Assembly: GCF_020360975.1 (NCBI RefSeq)
Contig: NW_025408674.1
Location: forward strand, 3,100,001 to 3,164,000
Source of the DNA: Hirsutella rhossiliensis
Lineage: Eukaryota; Ascomycota; Sordariomycetes; Hypocreales; Ophiocordycipitaceae
DNA length: 64,000 nt
Reading direction: 5' to 3'
Under the pieces are notes generated by a model. That model was given only the letters and a program-made list of their open reading frames with translations. It searched no databases and was not told where the DNA came from. The position numbers were made by a program, and so were the translations under genes. Every line of letters begins with the position of its first letter. The first letter of the stretch is position 1. Shown here in pieces: positions 1 through 10,280 of this stretch.

Positions 1-1910
1 ATGATTATGTTATAGTTGGCTCTGGCGCTGGAGGCGGGCCCCTGGCAGCCCGCTTAGCAACATACGGTCATCGAGTATTGCTTGTCGATGCCGGAGACGA
101 CCAAACTGACACTTACCAGTATCGCGTGCCCGCCTTAAATCTCCAAGCTTCCGAGTATGTGCCTATGACATGGTCATTCTTTGTGACCCACTACAATGAC
201 CCAAAGAGGCAGAGAGAGGACTCGAAGATGACCTGGATGACACCTTCCGGAAAGTATTACGTTGGAAGTAACCCTCCTCGTGGCTCTACTCCCTATGGGA
301 TTCTCTATCCTCGTGCTGGGACTTTTGGCGGCTGTACGTCTCACAACGCCATGATCACGGTTCTGCCAGATCGGTCTGACTGGCAGACAATTGTCGACAT
401 AACAGGAGACCATAGCTGGGAACCGGATAAGATGAAGAAATATTTTACGCGTCTTGAGCGCAACCGATATCTACCAGCCTCACACAAGGGACACGGCTAT
501 GACGGCTGGTTGACGACAAGTGTCACCAGCCTAATATTCGTCATACAGGACCTTAAATTTACCAACATGGTTCTCGGGGCGGCAGCTTCCGTGGGCCAAG
601 GAATCGGAAAGGTCATCACGACCGCGCGGGGTCTTGCTCAGGTTTTTCTTCGAGACTTGAATTCGGGCGTCTCCGATAGGGATCGACGTGAGGGTTTGTT
701 CCAGATGCCTCTTGCGATCCGCGACGGGGAGCGATCGGGACCCCGAGAATTTCTTATGAAGGTCATGGGGGCAAAAGCAGCCAACGGGGAGCCAAAGCAC
801 CATCTCGACATCCTTCTCAACACTTTCGTCACTCGTATTCTATTTGAGAACTGGAACCATGGACGGGAGAAGCCCAGAGCTACAGGCCTTGAGTACGCTC
901 GAGGTCAAAGCATATATCGGGCCGACCCACGCGCATCCCACGATCGCAATACACCGCTGAAGCTTACGGGAAACATCACTGCACAGCGAGAAGTCATCAT
1001 ATCGGCTGGAACTTTCAACACTCCCCAGCTGCTGAAGTTGAGTGGCATTGGTCCAAAAGCTGAACTTGAGAGATTCGACATCCCGGTCGTTGTTGATTTG
1101 CCAGGAGTTGGAACGAACATGCAAGACCGATATGAAACGACATTAATTTCCAAGAGTCCCGATGACTTCAAGTTGACCTCTGAGTGTACTTGGATGAGTA
1201 GCTATCCGGACCCCTGCATAGAGGACTGGAAGAAGTCGGCACCTATATCTTCACGAGGGGGCTATACAAGCTCTGGATTGGCCCTGGCCATGCTCAAGCG
1301 TTCATCGGTATCCGCGGACGAAACACCGGACCTCTTCATTGCGGGAGCACCTGCAGCCTTTACTGGCTATTACCCCGGCTACTCCAATGACGTATTTAAA
1401 GATTCAAAGCACTGGAGTTGGGTTGTATTGAAGGCTCACACGAGGAACCAGGCCGGCACGGTCTTGTTGCGCACTAAAGATCCCCGAGAGACCCCAATCA
1501 TCTCGTTCAACTCGTTCGATACCGGTACCAACAACGAACATGAAGCCGAGTTGGATGCTCAAGCACTCGTTGAGGGTATGATGTGGGCGCGTTCAGCTAT
1601 TAGGCGCGTCCCGAAAATTCCCAGTGCTTTTGAAGAGGTCTGGCCTGCGTTACGAGCGAACACGACTAAGCAAATGAGGGATTGGGTGAAAAAGGAAGCC
1701 TGGGGGCATCACGCGTCTTGCACCTGCTCCATAGGTGCCGATGACGATCCTATGGCGGTATTAGATTCTAAATTCCGTGTGAGAGGAGTTGATAACCTGC
1801 GCGTGGTGGATGCAAGCATCTTCCCCAAAATTCCCGGATACTTCATCGTTCTGCCCATATACATGATCAGTGAGAAGGCAGCCGACGCCATTAACCAGAG
1901 CACACAGTAG
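1..1910 (+). CDS. GMC-family FAD-dependent oxidoreductase, 5'-partial
   Basis: The frame is open from base 3 to the TAG at 1908-1910, about 635 codons without an intron, and the 5' end lies outside the window. The first residues are the Rossmann FAD-binding motif (VGSGAGGGPLAARLA). A GMC signature-1-like stretch follows (YPRAGTFGGCTSHNAMI, near 307-357). The second GMC signature is near 1009-1056 (AGTFNTPQLLKLSGIG). The C-terminal domain has the His-His active-site segment (GHHASC) and ends with an IPGYFIVLPIYMISEKAAD block, so the usual PxGN(T/H) second catalytic position is replaced by Tyr-Phe; I believe this occurs in one fungal GMC subgroup, but it matters for activity. Family knowledge: such enzymes oxidise alcohols, choline, glucose or secondary metabolites using FAD. 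The substrate is unknown. CpA and TpG are normal, so the gene has escaped RIP. The few missing N-terminal residues could include a short leader or an upstream exon. Confidence 0.93.
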   Translation, partial: DYVIVGSGAGGGPLAARLATYGHRVLLVDAGDDQTDTYQYRVPALNLQASEYVPMTWSFFVTHYNDPKRQREDSKMTWMTPSGKYYVGSNPPRGSTPYGILYPRAGTFGGCTSHNAMITVLPDRSDWQTIVDITGDHSWEPDKMKKYFTRLERNRYLPASHKGHGYDGWLTTSVTSLIFVIQDLKFTNMVLGAAASVGQGIGKVITTARGLAQVFLRDLNSGVSDRDRREGLFQMPLAIRDGERSGPREFLMKVMGAKAANGEPKHHLDILLNTFVTRILFENWNHGREKPRATGLEYARGQSIYRADPRASHDRNTPLKLTGNITAQREVIISAGTFNTPQLLKLSGIGPKAELERFDIPVVVDLPGVGTNMQDRYETTLISKSPDDFKLTSECTWMSSYPDPCIEDWKKSAPISSRGGYTSSGLALAMLKRSSVSADETPDLFIAGAPAAFTGYYPGYSNDVFKDSKHWSWVVLKAHTRNQAGTVLLRTKDPRETPIISFNSFDTGTNNEHEAELDAQALVEGMMWARSAIRRVPKIPSAFEEVWPALRANTTKQMRDWVKKEAWGHHASCTCSIGADDDPMAVLDSKFRVRGVDNLRVVDASIFPKIPGYFIVLPIYMISEKAADAINQSTQ

Positions 1911-2147
1911 GGAGTAATGCATCATTACTAATTCCGGCAAAAGTATAGGTTCACCGCAAATATACTTCTATTTTTAGAGGAAGTGTAGGTTTGTCTTTGG
2001 GTGTGTGCCATAGCTATCGTTAAAAATAGTCCCTGGGGCATGTAGTTTTGATCCCCCTCTCTCTCTTAGGGAGAGAAGATGCAAAAAGGGCAGAGCTAAA
2101 CGAACTGCGCCGATATTACCCGTTGGCTTGGCCCTGCGGGGGCCAAC
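1911..2147. other. 3' flank of the GMC gene, not mutated by RIP
   Basis: Non-coding 3' flank with normal CpA and TpG content. It holds a pyrimidine tract followed by a purine tract (about 2053-2076). A 7-bp stem, 5-nt loop hairpin lies at 2128-2146 (TTGGCCC / GGGCCAA) immediately before the transposon-end relic. No gene is seen. Confidence 0.6.
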
Positions 2148-2196
2148 AGTCAGCCCACCTAAAGTCCGGCACACCCTAATACCGACACTCTCTATA
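2148..2196 (+). repeat. Orphan Fot1/pogo terminal inverted repeat relic
   Basis: This 49-bp segment matches, with about two C/T or G/A differences, the left terminal repeat of the Fot1-like element at 4364 and the reverse complement of that element's right end. It has the same orientation as the left end but no transposase follows, and no opposite-facing partner is seen except the one at 6169-6217. It could be a truncated element or the end of a short non-autonomous copy. It marks the left limit of transposon-derived DNA. Confidence 0.75.
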
Positions 2197-3990
2197 ACTA
2201 TTACTAGTTATTAGGTCTTTGCATTAAAGAAAGAGGGTGTGTATTGCTCTGTCCTGCCTAAAAGAGGGAGTCCGTAGGTGTGACTATATATATATATACG
2301 AAGTACGGGGGGGAATAGGTTTCCCTACTAATCCGGTAGCTTACGGTTATCCGGATCTATTAAGTAGCTTCCTTAGCATCTCTAAGGTTAACTACCGTAT
2401 TCGGTGCCTCCGGATACGGCGATAGCATCGTCTCTACTTATAGGGATAAGGGGCGCGCTTATTAGTGCGTATAGGCGTAAGCCTAACTATTAATAGCTAT
2501 ATATTAGTATATAGCTTACTAAGGCCCTTATTAGATCTTTAAGACCCTTATTAGGCTATAATATACCTTTCTAGGCGTTATAGACTACTATAAAGACTAT
2601 AATACTTAATTATTATATTATTAATATACTATAAGCACCGCTAATATAAGTAAGGCTAAGAATAAGGTTATTTATAGTTATTAAAACTATACGCTGCTCT
2701 AGCTACGTTTAAAGCTTATAATAGTATTATAATAAGTAATTATAATAGCCTTTTTAACGTAATCTCTAACACGCTGCTTCCGCCTCCGGAAATAGCCCCT
2801 CCTTAATCGGGTATCGCGCCCCCGCCGCCCTAACCCCGCCCCTGCCCCGTGATCCTAGTTATAACGCTCGATATAGTAGGAATATAAATATCTTAACACC
2901 TGCCCTCGCTCGTCGATATATACTCTTAACTTCTCTCTCCTTCTATAACACGCTCGGCCCTTACTTGCTGCCGCACCCTGCCCTCCGCCTTCGCCCGCCT
3001 TCCTTATACACGCCGTCTTTATCTCGCCTACACCGCTAGTCTACCGCCGACCTCTATATAGACCTCTTCGCTTCGCCCTCTACCGCTAGACGCGTCTGCG
3101 CCCCTTTCTTCTAGAAATGCCGCCGCTGCTACTGCTACTACTAAGCATACGTATCTTTATCGTTACGTAGTGCGCCTTCTTTAACTTAAATAAAGCTATT
3201 ATATCTAGGTATTATTATCTATCTAGCTATAAGTTCTATCCCTAACCTAACCTCGGACTATCTTATCTCTTTGCCGTTACGGCTGCCCCTCTAGACGCTA
3301 GCCCTTATTTAGTAGGTAAAGGAAGCCTATATACCCCTTAGTCGGTCACGAAAATACGCGGTTACTAATAGCGCTAACGCGTGATATAAGGGGTAGGTCT
3401 ATTAACTAACACGGCTAGACCGGCGCGATCCCTAACGAGCTAAATCACCCTTTCGCGCTACGGACTAGTATAATACGAGGAGGAAAGGCTAGCGCATAGT
3501 CTATTAATACGAGGGACACGGCCCGGGGTTCCCTCGGCCGGACTCTTTCCGATATACTATATAAGGCATAACTAAGCCCCCTTTTATTAATTTTAGCCGT
3601 TAATAGAGGGTCGCGTAGAAGCGACGCGGTATATATTACTACGCTAAACGCACGCTAAGAAAAGGCGCTCTAAGGACGCTTATAACTAGGTGCTAAGCCT
3701 TATACTTTAATCTAGGCCGTAGAATATAAAAACGGGGCGGGAGCACTATTACTAACTAAGGACTAACGTGCGGAGACTAAGGCTAACTCGGAGCTGCCGA
3801 GTGCAGCGTTCCGCTAATAGCGTAAGCCGGTCTACGGTAGGGTTACGAGGAGGATTCTACTATATCCTTCTAGCCGCGTCCGGTGTGGTCCGATAGCTAT
3901 ATAGTTAGTAGAGAGTAACGGGAGAAATAAGAGGCTAGCTTACGCGGCTCTAGCCCTATATATTGTTTCGGACGGACGGCCGGGCGTAAT
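2197..3990. other. Decayed, unassigned DNA
   Basis: There is no intact gene. CpA and TpG are reduced but less completely than further right, so RIP here is graded. A GC-richer, pyrimidine-rich part lies at about 2760-3130. An imperfect palindrome lies at 3332-3395, with arms near TACCCCTTA and TAAGGGGTA and an inner ACGCG/CGCGT pair. Translation on both strands gave nothing I recognise. Confidence 0.5.
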
Positions 3991-3998
3991 AATACGAA

Positions 3999-4138
3999 GA
4001 GTATTACTATTTATATAGATAAAAGTCTCTATTTATATAGACGATCTACTTTTTCTACGCGTACCCCGCCCGCCTAGGCCCCGCTACCTAATTTAGCTAT
4101 ACTAACGTAGTAAAGGAGGGAGCCGCGCTAGCGTAAAG
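3999..4138. repeat. MULE left terminal inverted repeat
   Basis: About 140 bp, starting GAGTATTACTATTTATATAG. It aligns with the reverse complement of 8652-8797, with a small indel near the inner end and scattered C/T and G/A differences. Confidence 0.85.
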
Positions 4139-4363
4139 ATTATATATACCTATAAGCCTAGGGCAGCTTAATTTATTTAAATAACGTATCTTCGCGATTA
4201 TCGCGAGATATACGTATATTACGTCGTATATTGCGGCCCGGCTAATAGTCCGGCCTAGGCTACGTAGGCGTAGGCTACGTAGCTTGGATAACCTCCTCTA
4301 CCGACGAGGCCGGCGTAGCCCTTACACCTCTGCCCCGTCTCCCTTAAGATCCCCTTCCCTATA

Positions 4364-6217
4364 AGTCAGCCCACCTAAAGTCCGGCACACCCTAACACCG
4401 GCACTCTCTATAATACTATCGCGTCGTTAAATATATTATATTATAACCGCGTTTTCTCGTGCATCTCTTGCCCTATAATTATAAAATAAATACTATTTAT
4501 ATTAGCGATGCCTCGGCTTTCTAAGTATACCGAAAACCAGCTCTAAGAAGCACTTAAAGCTATTAAAAACGGGATACCTTAGCTTTATACTAGTCGAAAG
4601 TAGGGTATTCTAAGAGGGACCCTCTATATACGTCTTAAAGGGGCTCTGCCTATTAAGGAGGTAAAAGAGGCATATTAGAGGCTTAGCTAAGAGTAGGAAA
4701 AACACCTTGCCGACTAGGTTCTTGCCTAGGCCGCCCTTAGGCTACCTCTAACGCATTATTAGGTTAAGGAATTTACCGGCCGTATCGTTAAGGCTAGCGG
4801 CGATACCCGTCCGCTTAGGAAGTAGTAGATTTCGGGCTTTTTAGCCCGGAACCTAGAGATTAGTACTATTAAAGGTAGATCTCTCGATTCTGCTCGCGTT
4901 AACGGCGCCTTTATAGCCCGTATCGAGGAATAGTTCTAATTGCTTAAGCTGCCGGCTATATAGGCAATCCTACCGGAGTCCCGCTTTAATATAGACGAAA
5001 CGGGCATCCTTAAGGGCCTTAGCTCTAATAGTCTAGTACTAGGGAGCTTAGAGAAGCGAGAAACTCTTAAAAAGCGGCTAGGATCGCGTTATTAGACTAT
5101 AATAGTCGAATACGTCTCTACTATAGGCTAGGCCTTAACTCCCCTTATAATTTTTAAGGGTTAAGACCTTTAATACTAATAGTTCCTTAATAAACTTAAT
5201 TTTCTATAAGATTAGGACTTTATTGCCTCCCTAAAGGGCTAGATAAGTAATGCTATCGCTATTTAGTAGCTAAAGTAGGTTTTTATCCCTTAAATAAGGC
5301 ACTATAAGTAGGGCAATACTCTTATTATTATTAACGGCTACGGGAGTTATTAGACTAATAATTTTATATATAAATACTTCTAGAATAGTATATATCTCCT
5401 TTTCCTATTATTATACTCCTTATATATCCTCTAACTACTCGATATCTTAGTTTTCTCGCCTATTAAGGCCGTATACCGACGTTAACTTAAGAAAATTATA
5501 TCTTTCGACGATATAGCGCTAATTAGTAAGGCTACCTTCCTTTATATCTACTACGAAGCCCGGTAGGCTAGCTTAACCGAAAAGAATATTAAGGGAGGTT
5601 AGCGCGGGTCTAGTTTATAGCTAATTAATATAGTAAAGCCCTTATTAAGCCGCTTCGTCTTACTATAGCCGTTAACGCCGTTAATGCTATTAAAAAGGAA
5701 GAATATTAGCTCCTTAGCTAATAACAATGCCCTTAAAACGCTTAAACGATTATAAGAAGTTCGCCGCCTTATTATAGGGCTAGAAAATCGCGGTTAAGTT
5801 AACCGTATAATCCGACTACTCTTTAGTAAAGTTAGCCGCGCCCTTAACAATTAAAATTAGTAGCTTATAGCTGCCTAGCTTCGAATATAATAGCTTAAGC
5901 ATTAATTATATTATATACGGCCTTAAAAATAGAAAAAGGTTTTATAGGATCTTAATAGCCGGTTCGTATAGATTAATTAAGTTATTAAGACGAGGCAGCG
6001 GCTTAAGCGTATCCTTAAGCCGGCTGCTATTACCGCAGCTAATTAAGACGTAGATTTTAAAGCTCTATATAGTAGCTAGCAGCTTAAATAGCTAGAAAAC
6101 ACTATAATTAACTATCGTAACGTTAAAATACGGCTTTAATTACTATTAGAATGTGCCTGCCTTAGTATTATAGAGAGTGCCGGTATTAGGGTATGCCGGA
6201 CTTTAGGTGGGCTAACT
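4364..6217 (+). mobile_element. Fot1/pogo-type DNA transposon nested in the MULE
   Basis: Complete 1854-bp element with 49-bp terminal inverted repeats (4364-4412 and 6169-6217) beginning AGTCAGCCCACC. It is flanked by TA on both sides (4362-4363 and 6218-6219), the duplication expected of the Tc1/mariner/pogo superfamily. Size and repeat length fit Fot1/Pot2-like elements. It splits the minus-strand MULE, so it inserted later. Confidence 0.92.
4508..6150 (+). pseudogene. Fot1/pogo DDE transposase, RIP-inactivated
   Basis: The original ATG (4508-4510) survives and starts MPRLSKYTENQL, followed at once by a TAA in place of Gln. The whole gene then reads in one frame with dozens of TAG/TAA codons at former Gln or Trp positions. 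The N-terminal part resembles the helix-turn-helix plus CENP-B-like binding domains of Fot1 transposases (RLKGALPIKEVKEAY; ISGFLARNLEI). Catalytic core: NIDETG keeps the first Asp (4994-4996); the second is Asn in INGYGSY (5333-5335; the family has Asp-Gly-His-Gly-Ser); the third acidic residue is kept in LLDILVFSPIK (5441-5443). No frameshift was needed, so inactivation is by transitions alone. Confidence 0.9.
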
Positions 6218-6255
6218 TATATTTACGCGCGCTCGCGATCTTCCTAATAACGGCC

Positions 6256-6345
6256 GGGTAGAGCCTTAACTGCCTCCTTTATCGATCTCGGCTTATATAC
6301 GGGTAGAGCCCTAACTGCCTCCTTTATTAATCTCGGCTTATATAC
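6256..6345 (-). repeat. 45-bp direct duplication in the MULE C-terminal coding region
   Basis: Two adjacent 45-bp units (6256-6300 and 6301-6345) differ at three C/T or G/A positions. On the minus strand each codes a 15-residue Gly/Ser-containing unit (AEIDKGGS-type). Confidence 0.85.
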
Positions 6346-8470
6346 GCGTGCGGCGTACGCTAGCGTTAAGGCGGCGGGTGCTTGCCTAACTAGACCGCGG
6401 CAGCCGTCTCTACGTGCCTCTAACTAACTATAAGGCCGGCTACGAAGCTAGCTACGCGGCATCGTCGTCTTTATCTCGATATAGCCTTAGGTCTTAAGGC
6501 ATAGGTAGGCTAGTATTCTTAGCAACGCGAGGTTAGCTATAGAGGCTTTAAACGATATTAGGGTCTTAGATTTAAAGAAGTAGCTCGTTAAGATCCTAAC
6601 GGTAAGGATTAGCGTAATTCGTATATAAAAGGGGGGGCTTCTTTACTAAAGGCTTCTTAAGCTACTACCGAGGGTAAATATTATACTTTATAAGCGGAAC
6701 GTTAGCTTAAAGGCGTTAGAAGATCGTATATATATAAGGAAGCCCTTACTACTATATAAATCGACTTATATAATACGGTAGCGGCTATAACTCCCGCTCT
6801 TACCTAGGCTCTAAGGGTATCGCGGCTAAGGTAAGCCGGTATTACTTAGTAAGGAGGTTAACCGCTTAGTAAGTAAGTTTAACGTTTAGCTTACCTAGCT
6901 ATTTTTAGCTAAGATAAAGAAGCCGCTACCTTAACTTTTAGCGGGCCGCCTCTTAGATATAGGAGCGTTCTTTATTCGCGATTATTTACTCTAACGTAGT
7001 ATATAGGTAGAAGAGATCGCCGGTACTTATAAGTAAATACGACTTTATATCTTTATATATAGTCTCGACTAAGCTATTAACCCTCTAGCCGAAGTTACGA
7101 TAGCGGCTAATATAATAATAAGCTTACTATTCTTACTATAGTATATATTCCTTAGAAATATATCTTACGATATAGCCTTAGTATTATCGATACTTATAAT
7201 TAAGCGCTTACTAAGCTAACTAAAAGCCTACCTTAGTTAGGGCGTAGATAACGGCCTTTTAAGTAGTAAATATCCCCTCGCGGCTATAGTCTTTAGGCTA
7301 TATAGGTTATACGCTTAAGATCTTATCTTTAGCTTCTTCTTATATAGTAACTTTGCTAAGGAAGATATTAGTAGGATCGTTAGTGCCGTTAATACCGTTA
7401 ACTTTATTATTATTATTATTATTATTATCGTTAACGCTACTAAGCTCCTTTTAACGTAACTTAATTTTTACGTTAATATTAGCGTTAATATTAGCGTTAA
7501 TATAGTAAACGTAAAGTTATTACTATAACGAAGGGAAAACGTATAAGAGTGCGTTTTTAAGGGCTTTTTCCTTATCTATAATAACTATAAAAGGTGCCGG
7601 GACCCTAACTTTAAAGTAAAGCTCGTTAAGGCGTTTATAAAGCTACTAGAACCCTTCCTCCTTCTTTATATTAATAAGGCTAAAAGCAAAGTTAGCTATA
7701 GACCGTTAATTAGTAACTCTAGTAGCCTAGAAGAGATATATCTTAAACCGGTTCGTTTTATATATATTATTAAGTCCTAAGACTTCCGGAAAGCGCTTCT
7801 ATATCTACTCGCACTAAGGGTATATCTAGAAGATAGCCTCGACCTTCTACTTATTATTATTATCGCTAAATTTAACTATATACTTAAGGCCGCCGCGTTA
7901 AAGGTAATCGATAAAGGCCTAGGTTATAGTCTTACTACTAAGGGCCGTAGCATAGATCTTTTAGCGGTCGTTATATATATCTTACTAGCGGAAGAAGCTC
8001 TCTTTAGTAGAGTCCCTAATAATCGAGGCTATCCCGCGAGCTAGGAGGGCACGATACTTAGAAAGGCTTCTCTTAAGCTCTTACTATACTTAGGTTTAGC
8101 GGCGATAGACGTTATAAACTAAAGGGTCGATTAATTGCCTATAGTTATATTAACTATTATTAATATAAAAAGTCTACTTTTAGTAGGATCTCTTTATTAT
8201 AGATACGATAATCTTAATAGGGTAGTTAAGGTTCTATAAGGAAGCTTTATAAAGGCTACTACTTAACGAAGCTTATTAGAGGCTACGATTATAAATAAAT
8301 ATAATATATATAGGTAAGACCTACCTATTAATCTTACGCTTACGTAAGCTAGAGCTCTTAACGATAGCGGCGCTATAACTATAATAAAAGCTCTAGAGGA
8401 AGTTATAGAGCTCGTAAAAAGAGTTAAAGGTTAGCGAGGGCGGTAGAGGTAGAATTAGTAGCCCGACGAG

Positions 8471-8566
8471 CTCTTTAGTAGGCTCTTTAGTAGGCTATTT
8501 AGCAGGCTGTTCGGCAGGCTATTTAGTAGGCTGTTCGGCAGGCTCTTCGGTAGGCTCTTCGGTAGG
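8471..8566 (-). repeat. Eight 12-bp tandem repeats in the MULE coding region
   Basis: Eight consecutive 12-bp units of the type CTNTTNRGNAGG. On the minus strand they code a Pro-Thr/Ala-Glu/Lys-Glu/Gln tetrapeptide repeat, probably a disordered linker before the FAR1-like domain. Differences between units are mostly RIP-type transitions. Confidence 0.9.
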
Positions 8567-8651
8567 ATCGTTAAGGATAAATCGTAGGTCTATCGCGAAC
8601 AGCTTTACTTTACGATATAGGTAGGAAGGGCAGATTTCTCCCTTAGCGGGG

Positions 8652-8797
8652 CTTTACGCTACGCTTAGCGCGGCTCCCTCTTTTACTATATTAGTATAGC
8701 TAAATTAGGTAGCGGGGCCTAAGTAAGCGGGGTATATATAAAAAAAGTAGATCGTCTATATAAATAAAGACTTTTATCTATATAAATAGTAATACTT
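8652..8797. repeat. MULE right terminal inverted repeat
   Basis: Reverse complement of the left repeat at 3999-4138. The 5' end of the transposase reading lies just inside this repeat. Confidence 0.85.
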
Positions 8798-8805
8798 AAT
8801 ATAAA

Positions 8806-9252
8806 AGCCTAAGAGCACCTAAAGCCTAGGGAGTATATTTAAGCTAAGGTAAGGGGAGCGTTAGCTAGAGTAGTAAGTATAACTCGCTTATATATTTAAG
8901 GCCTTTAGTACTTATACTCTTAATAATACTTCTTAATAAGGTTCTTTAACTATTTATAAGCGAATAGCGTTACTTACTCTTATAAAAGATTCGCTAACCT
9001 TAATAATAACTTTTACTATTACTCTTAATAGCTAAGCCTTTTAAGTTCCTCTCTTAAGGGACGGTAGGTAGATAAAGTAGCTATAGCTAAAGCTACCGCG
9101 GCTATTAACGTAGTAGTAGTATCTATTTACTTTTATAACCTCGCGATAAGCTTTATTTCCTAAGGTAGAGGTAGGCTTAAACTATATACCTACCGTTTAT
9201 AAGTAACCCTTAGATAGGCTAATAACGATTATATCTAATATAGAATCTAAGG
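8806..9252. other. Unassigned decayed DNA between the MULE and element A
   Basis: AT-rich, nearly free of CpA and TpG, no recognisable coding. It is the left part of whatever element A inserted into; the right part resumes at 29422. Confidence 0.5.
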
Positions 9253-9257
9253 CTAAT

Positions 9258-9443
9258 TATAAGAGTCTTTAACTATTATAGGTTATAGGCTTAGGCTATA
9301 GCCTAAGCCGTATAGTTATATATAGAGGGCCGGATCCTATATATATATATATAGGCTAGCCGCGTATAGGAGAGCTCTATATAGCTTATTAATATTATCC
9401 TATAGACGGCACCTACGCTTATACTTCTAGCTACTCCGTAATA
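9258..9443 (+). repeat. Element A copy 1, 5' LTR
   Basis: 186 bp from TATAAGAGTC (an original TG start turned to TA by RIP) to CCGTAATA. It contains a palindromic TATATATATATATA stretch between GGATCC and GGCTAGCC. Identical length to the LTRs at 29231, 60773 and 62227. Confidence 0.92.
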
Positions 9444-10018
9444 GTATAAGCTATTAACTAATAGATCTAATAGATATCTCTCTAGAGAGGGCGCCTCCCC
9501 CTTAAGGAAGCACTCCGCCCCTCCCTAAACGGATAGGAAGTATCGTAGCTATCCTAGAAGCGATTAAAAGCGCGACGGCTAGTAAGAAGGACGAGGTTCT
9601 TACTATACTAAGGGAGCCGTCTACGAGACTAGCTTTAACCCCTACGGCCTCTATAACGCCGGTTACGGCGGCGATACTACCGACGCGGAAGCCGCTCCCT
9701 TAGCTAACTTAAGATAGTAAGCCGGAGTCCTTTTACTTCTTCCTTAGCCGGCTATAGACGAAGTTTATAACTAACGAGAAATAGGGCCTAAATAGCTATC
9801 GCGATATAGCGTAGTATTCGCTCCTCTATATACTACCGGAGCCCTAGATACGGCGGATCTCCGGATTCTAGGATAAGGGCGGCCCTAGGGGCAAACGCGA
9901 CCTATAAGACTTCTTCTAATACCTTATATATACGTTCGGCAACGTATTAGAGCGGGAGAAGGCATAAGATAGGCTACGGACCCTTAAGTAAAGAGACGGA
10001 TAAACCTTTAGCGAATTC
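9444..10018 (+). pseudogene. Element A gag, first part
   Basis: Matches the 5' gag region of the uninterrupted copy at 62413-62990, with many C/T and G/A differences. It stops at the CTTCC duplication where element B entered and continues at 23224. Confidence 0.8.
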
Positions 10019-10023
10019 CTTCC

Positions 10024-10280
10024 TATTACGGGCTACGCCTATAGAAGGCTAAGGTTACGCTATAGTAACCGTACTAAAGTTAGGCCGGAGTAGACCTATG
10101 TACGGGCAGAGCTCGACCCGAACTTAGGCTAAATAGCACCTAAATATAGGTCGAGCTAGGGACTAGGGAAGATAAATAACCGTCGCGACTAAGATAGAGT
10201 TTTCCTCCTTTCTCCTTAGCTTTAGATAAATAATTATTTAGCCCCGTACTACTATACTAAGTATACGCTAGCCCTTAATA
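10024..10280 (+). repeat. Element B, 5' LTR
   Basis: 257 bp, matching 22967-23223 apart from C/T and G/A differences. It begins TATTACGGGCTACGCC and ends GCCCTTAATA. Confidence 0.95.

Larger units (their letters stand above)
6220..8640 (-). pseudogene. MULE transposase with FAR1-like N-terminus, RIP-inactivated
   Basis: Reading the minus strand through many TAG/TAA codons gives, in order: an N-terminal run of 12-bp repeats coding Pro-(Thr/Ala)-(Glu/Lys)-(Glu/Gln); a FAR1-like segment (FNSFYELYNFL); and a MULE transposase core around 7620-7800 containing RFPEVLGL, NIYKTNRFKIYLF and later IDKEKALKNAL. Family knowledge: the core is a DDE transposase. The first catalytic Asp, in what is normally LDNTY, is now Asn (codon at 7769-7771), and a later Asp is retained. 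The (ATT)n run near 7403-7428 codes poly-Asn. The C-terminus includes a duplicated 15-residue unit at 6256-6345. The frame may have continued across the Fot1 insertion into 4140-4362. No start codon survives. Confidence 0.78.
3999..8797 (-). mobile_element. Mutator-like DNA transposon (MULE), interrupted by a Fot1 element
   Basis: The element is bounded by long terminal inverted repeats (3999-4138 and 8652-8797) and carries a decayed MULE transposase on the minus strand. Removing the inserted Fot1 element (4364-6217) leaves about 2.9 kb. The probable 8-bp target duplication is AATACGAA (3991-3998) on the left and AATATAAA (8798-8805) on the right. The two differ only by CG to TA, as two RIP transitions would produce. 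Duplications of 8 to 10 bp are normal for MULEs. CpA and TpG are almost absent inside. Confidence 0.82.

Noticed and set aside
174..1903. Several minus-strand frames under the GMC gene
   Set aside because: They lie opposite a long coding frame with clear GMC motifs and show no recognisable product.
2237..2425. Plus-strand 62-codon frame
   Set aside because: Short, in decayed DNA, with a low-complexity Tyr/Ile repeat; no support as a gene.
3332..3395. tRNA-like fold
   Set aside because: Too short, with no recognisable T-loop or anticodon arm; the pairing is a simple nested palindrome.
8471..8566. Short regular repeats, considered as a CRISPR-like or minisatellite locus
   Set aside because: Units are contiguous without spacers and code a tetrapeptide repeat in the MULE gene.
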